Source of the DNA: Alphaproteobacteria bacterium | GTDB lineage: Bacteria; Pseudomonadota; Alphaproteobacteria; Micavibrionales; Micavibrionaceae | Length of the DNA: 7,134 bases | Assembly (NCBI GenBank): GCA_030432775.1 | Contig: JAUILO010000122.1 | Coordinates: 1 to 7,134 of the forward strand | Reading direction: 5' to 3' | Part shown: in pieces, positions 6,188 to 7,134 of the stretch | Layout: each line of letters starts with the position of its first letter | Position numbering within the stretch: the stretch's first letter is position 1 | Notes under the pieces: generated by a model | What the model was told of the DNA's origin: nothing | The model's database searches: none | What the model saw: the letters and a program-made list of their open reading frames with translations, nothing else | Position numbers and translations under genes: made by a program

Positions 6188-6485
6188 TTTTTCGTTCCTT
6201 TTTAGCTGCGTTCTAGTGGCTGGTTTCAGCGCTGATTTATATGACAGTGCATAAACTTGCCTTATGTTGATGCTTTTGTGAAGTACAAAATGTTTAAAAG
6301 CTTAAGCTATTTGATAAATTTTAGGCTAGCAGGTCGTGTTGCAAGATCGGTCAGTGCGAATTGCATGGTGCTGTGCAAAATAAAATAGATTAATTTCTCT
6401 ATTCGACTTGCTAGAGCGCATGGGATTGGGTACTCTGTTGTTTGTAAGTCTGGGAACAATCTTTTCACCTAAACACCATTCGGTC
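6188..6485. other. 298-bp divergent intergenic region, pntAA / tolC-like gene
   Basis: Both promoters should lie here, but no textbook -35/-10 pair stands out on either strand. For pntAA the best loose match is TTGTAC, 16 bases, then CATAAG (minus strand, about 6287-6260). For the TolC-like gene, TTGCAT at 6361 followed by the A/T-rich TAAAATAGATT at 6381-6391 is possible. AGCTTAAGCT (6299-6308) is a perfect 10-bp palindrome. TTGCA occurs at 6339 and 6361, with the inverse TGCAA at 6374, so a regulator-binding site is possible. No small gene is supported. Confidence 0.4.
6195..6203 (-). promoter_or_regulatory. Ribosome binding site that supports the GTG start of pntAA
   Basis: The minus strand reads AAAAAGGAA, with AGGA (6199-6196) 8 bases before the GTG at 6187. 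No ATG lies nearby in frame, and the normal PntAA N-terminus (LNISVLKEKAAHEKRVAASP) begins directly after it, so GTG initiation is the best reading. Confidence 0.75.
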
Positions 6486-7134
6486 ATGATGAATAATACA
6501 ATGAGATGTTTTTCTTTTTTGTCGGCAGCACTATTACTTAGTGTGTCTGCCATCGGTTTTGCGAAAGCTGAAGAGCTAGATTCTGCAGTAAGATCTGCGT
6601 TAGCCAATCACCCAACTATCGAAAGCGCCATTGCAAATGAAATGGCCACAAGCGCTGAGCGCGCCGAAGAATTTGCCTCATACTTTCCGGATTTAAACGT
6701 GCGCGCCACTGGCGGTCGTGTCTTCGCAGATAACAGCACAAGCCGTGGTTTGACGGTCACCAGAGGCAGTGCGTATTCATATTTGTGGGAAGGCGGGGTG
6801 ACTTTAACACAGCCGATCTTCCGTGGTTTTGAAACAGTGAATAAGGTTGACGCCGCAGAAGATAGGCTTGAATCTGCCAAATACAATGTGATGGATATTC
6901 GTGAGAATCTATCTTTAAGAACGGTTTTATCATATCTGGATGTTATTCGTGCCCGCGAAATTCTGGACGAGATGGATGCCTATGACGCGCGTCTTGCTGA
7001 ATATATAGAACGTATTGAAGCGATGGTTGCCGAAGGTGCTGCGGATGAATCTCTTTTATCGCGTGCGGTTGATATCAAGGCAGAGTTGAAGAATACAATA
7101 GCGAATATAAGGTCTTCTGTGCGGACTGCGCAGG
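6486..7134 (+). CDS. TolC-family outer membrane channel protein, N-terminal part (partial)
   Basis: The frame is open from 6486 to the window end (216 codons) and is cut by the edge. The product fits the TolC family: trimeric outer membrane tunnels that work with type I secretion or efflux pumps. A signal peptide is clear, with a short charged start, a hydrophobic core FLSAALLLSVSAIGFA (11-26) and a likely cut after AKA, before EELD. Family features follow: 'AVRSALANHPTIESA' (34-48), YFPDLNV (66-72), GGVTLTQPIFRGF (103-115), SYLDVIRAREIL (149-160) and 'MVAEGAADESLLSRA' (180-194), in the long helices that form the periplasmic barrel. The start is uncertain: ATG at 6486, 6489 or 6501 all keep the signal peptide, and the frame is open back to an ATG at 6420, but none has a good Shine-Dalgarno. 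The 6501 start would give the most typical signal peptide length. It diverges from pntAA, with no transport partners in view. Confidence 0.88.
   Translation, partial: MMNNTMRCFSFLSAALLLSVSAIGFAKAEELDSAVRSALANHPTIESAIANEMATSAERAEEFASYFPDLNVRATGGRVFADNSTSRGLTVTRGSAYSYLWEGGVTLTQPIFRGFETVNKVDAAEDRLESAKYNVMDIRENLSLRTVLSYLDVIRAREILDEMDAYDARLAEYIERIEAMVAEGAADESLLSRAVDIKAELKNTIANIRSSVRTAQ

Noticed and set aside
6326..6886. Two minus-strand open frames of 93 and 92 codons at the right end
   Set aside because: They lie antisense over the TolC-like gene and its upstream region. The plus-strand frame has a signal peptide and family motifs, so these are shadows.
1..7134. Mobile element, CRISPR array, tRNA or rRNA
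   Set aside because: No transposase, regular repeat-spacer pattern, cloverleaf or rRNA-like segment was seen on either strand.

Overview
The window looks like part of an alphaproteobacterial chromosome of moderate, slightly AT-rich base composition. The main reason is the energy-linked transhydrogenase, which is split into three genes (pntAA, pntAB, pntB) as in Rhodospirillum rubrum, rather than the two-gene form of E. coli. The TolC-type outer membrane protein shows a Gram-negative envelope. A Micavibrio- or Rhodospirillales-like source is possible, but that is only an impression.

Layout. Bases 1-63 (+) hold the last 20 codons of a protein that resembles the BRCT C-terminus of NAD-dependent DNA ligase (LigA). 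A block on the minus strand then fills 139-6187. Read in its own direction it runs pntAA (6187-4808), pntAB (4756-4340), pntB (4319-2928), an intrinsic terminator (2877-2904), an alpha/beta hydrolase (2690-1566), a second related hydrolase (1450-437) and a small helical protein (387-139). At the right edge a TolC-family channel gene starts on the plus strand at 6486 and runs off the window. It diverges from pntAA across a 298-bp intergenic region. The ligA end and the minus block converge at 64-138.

Function. The three pnt genes are closely spaced, with good ribosome binding sites, and should make one complex. That complex uses the proton gradient to drive hydride transfer from NADH to NADP+, supplying NADPH. 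The NAD-site, proton-channel and NADP-site residues are all recognisable. The two hydrolases share the monoacylglycerol lipase / lysophospholipase L2 (PldB, COG2267) architecture and look like diverged tandem paralogs, probably acting on lipid esters. The TolC-like protein is probably the outer membrane part of a type I secretion or efflux system whose other parts lie outside the window.

Unusual points. PntAA carries a strongly basic, histone-H1-like Ala/Lys/Pro/Thr tail of about 80 residues after the normal end of the NAD-binding domain. The first hydrolase has a non-canonical nucleophile elbow (TNSMG in place of GxSxG) and a disordered C-terminal tail. A 9-bp inverted repeat built on GTTAAC lies upstream of that hydrolase. 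No mobile element, CRISPR array, rRNA or tRNA was seen. Nothing here amounts to a clearly new multi-gene system.
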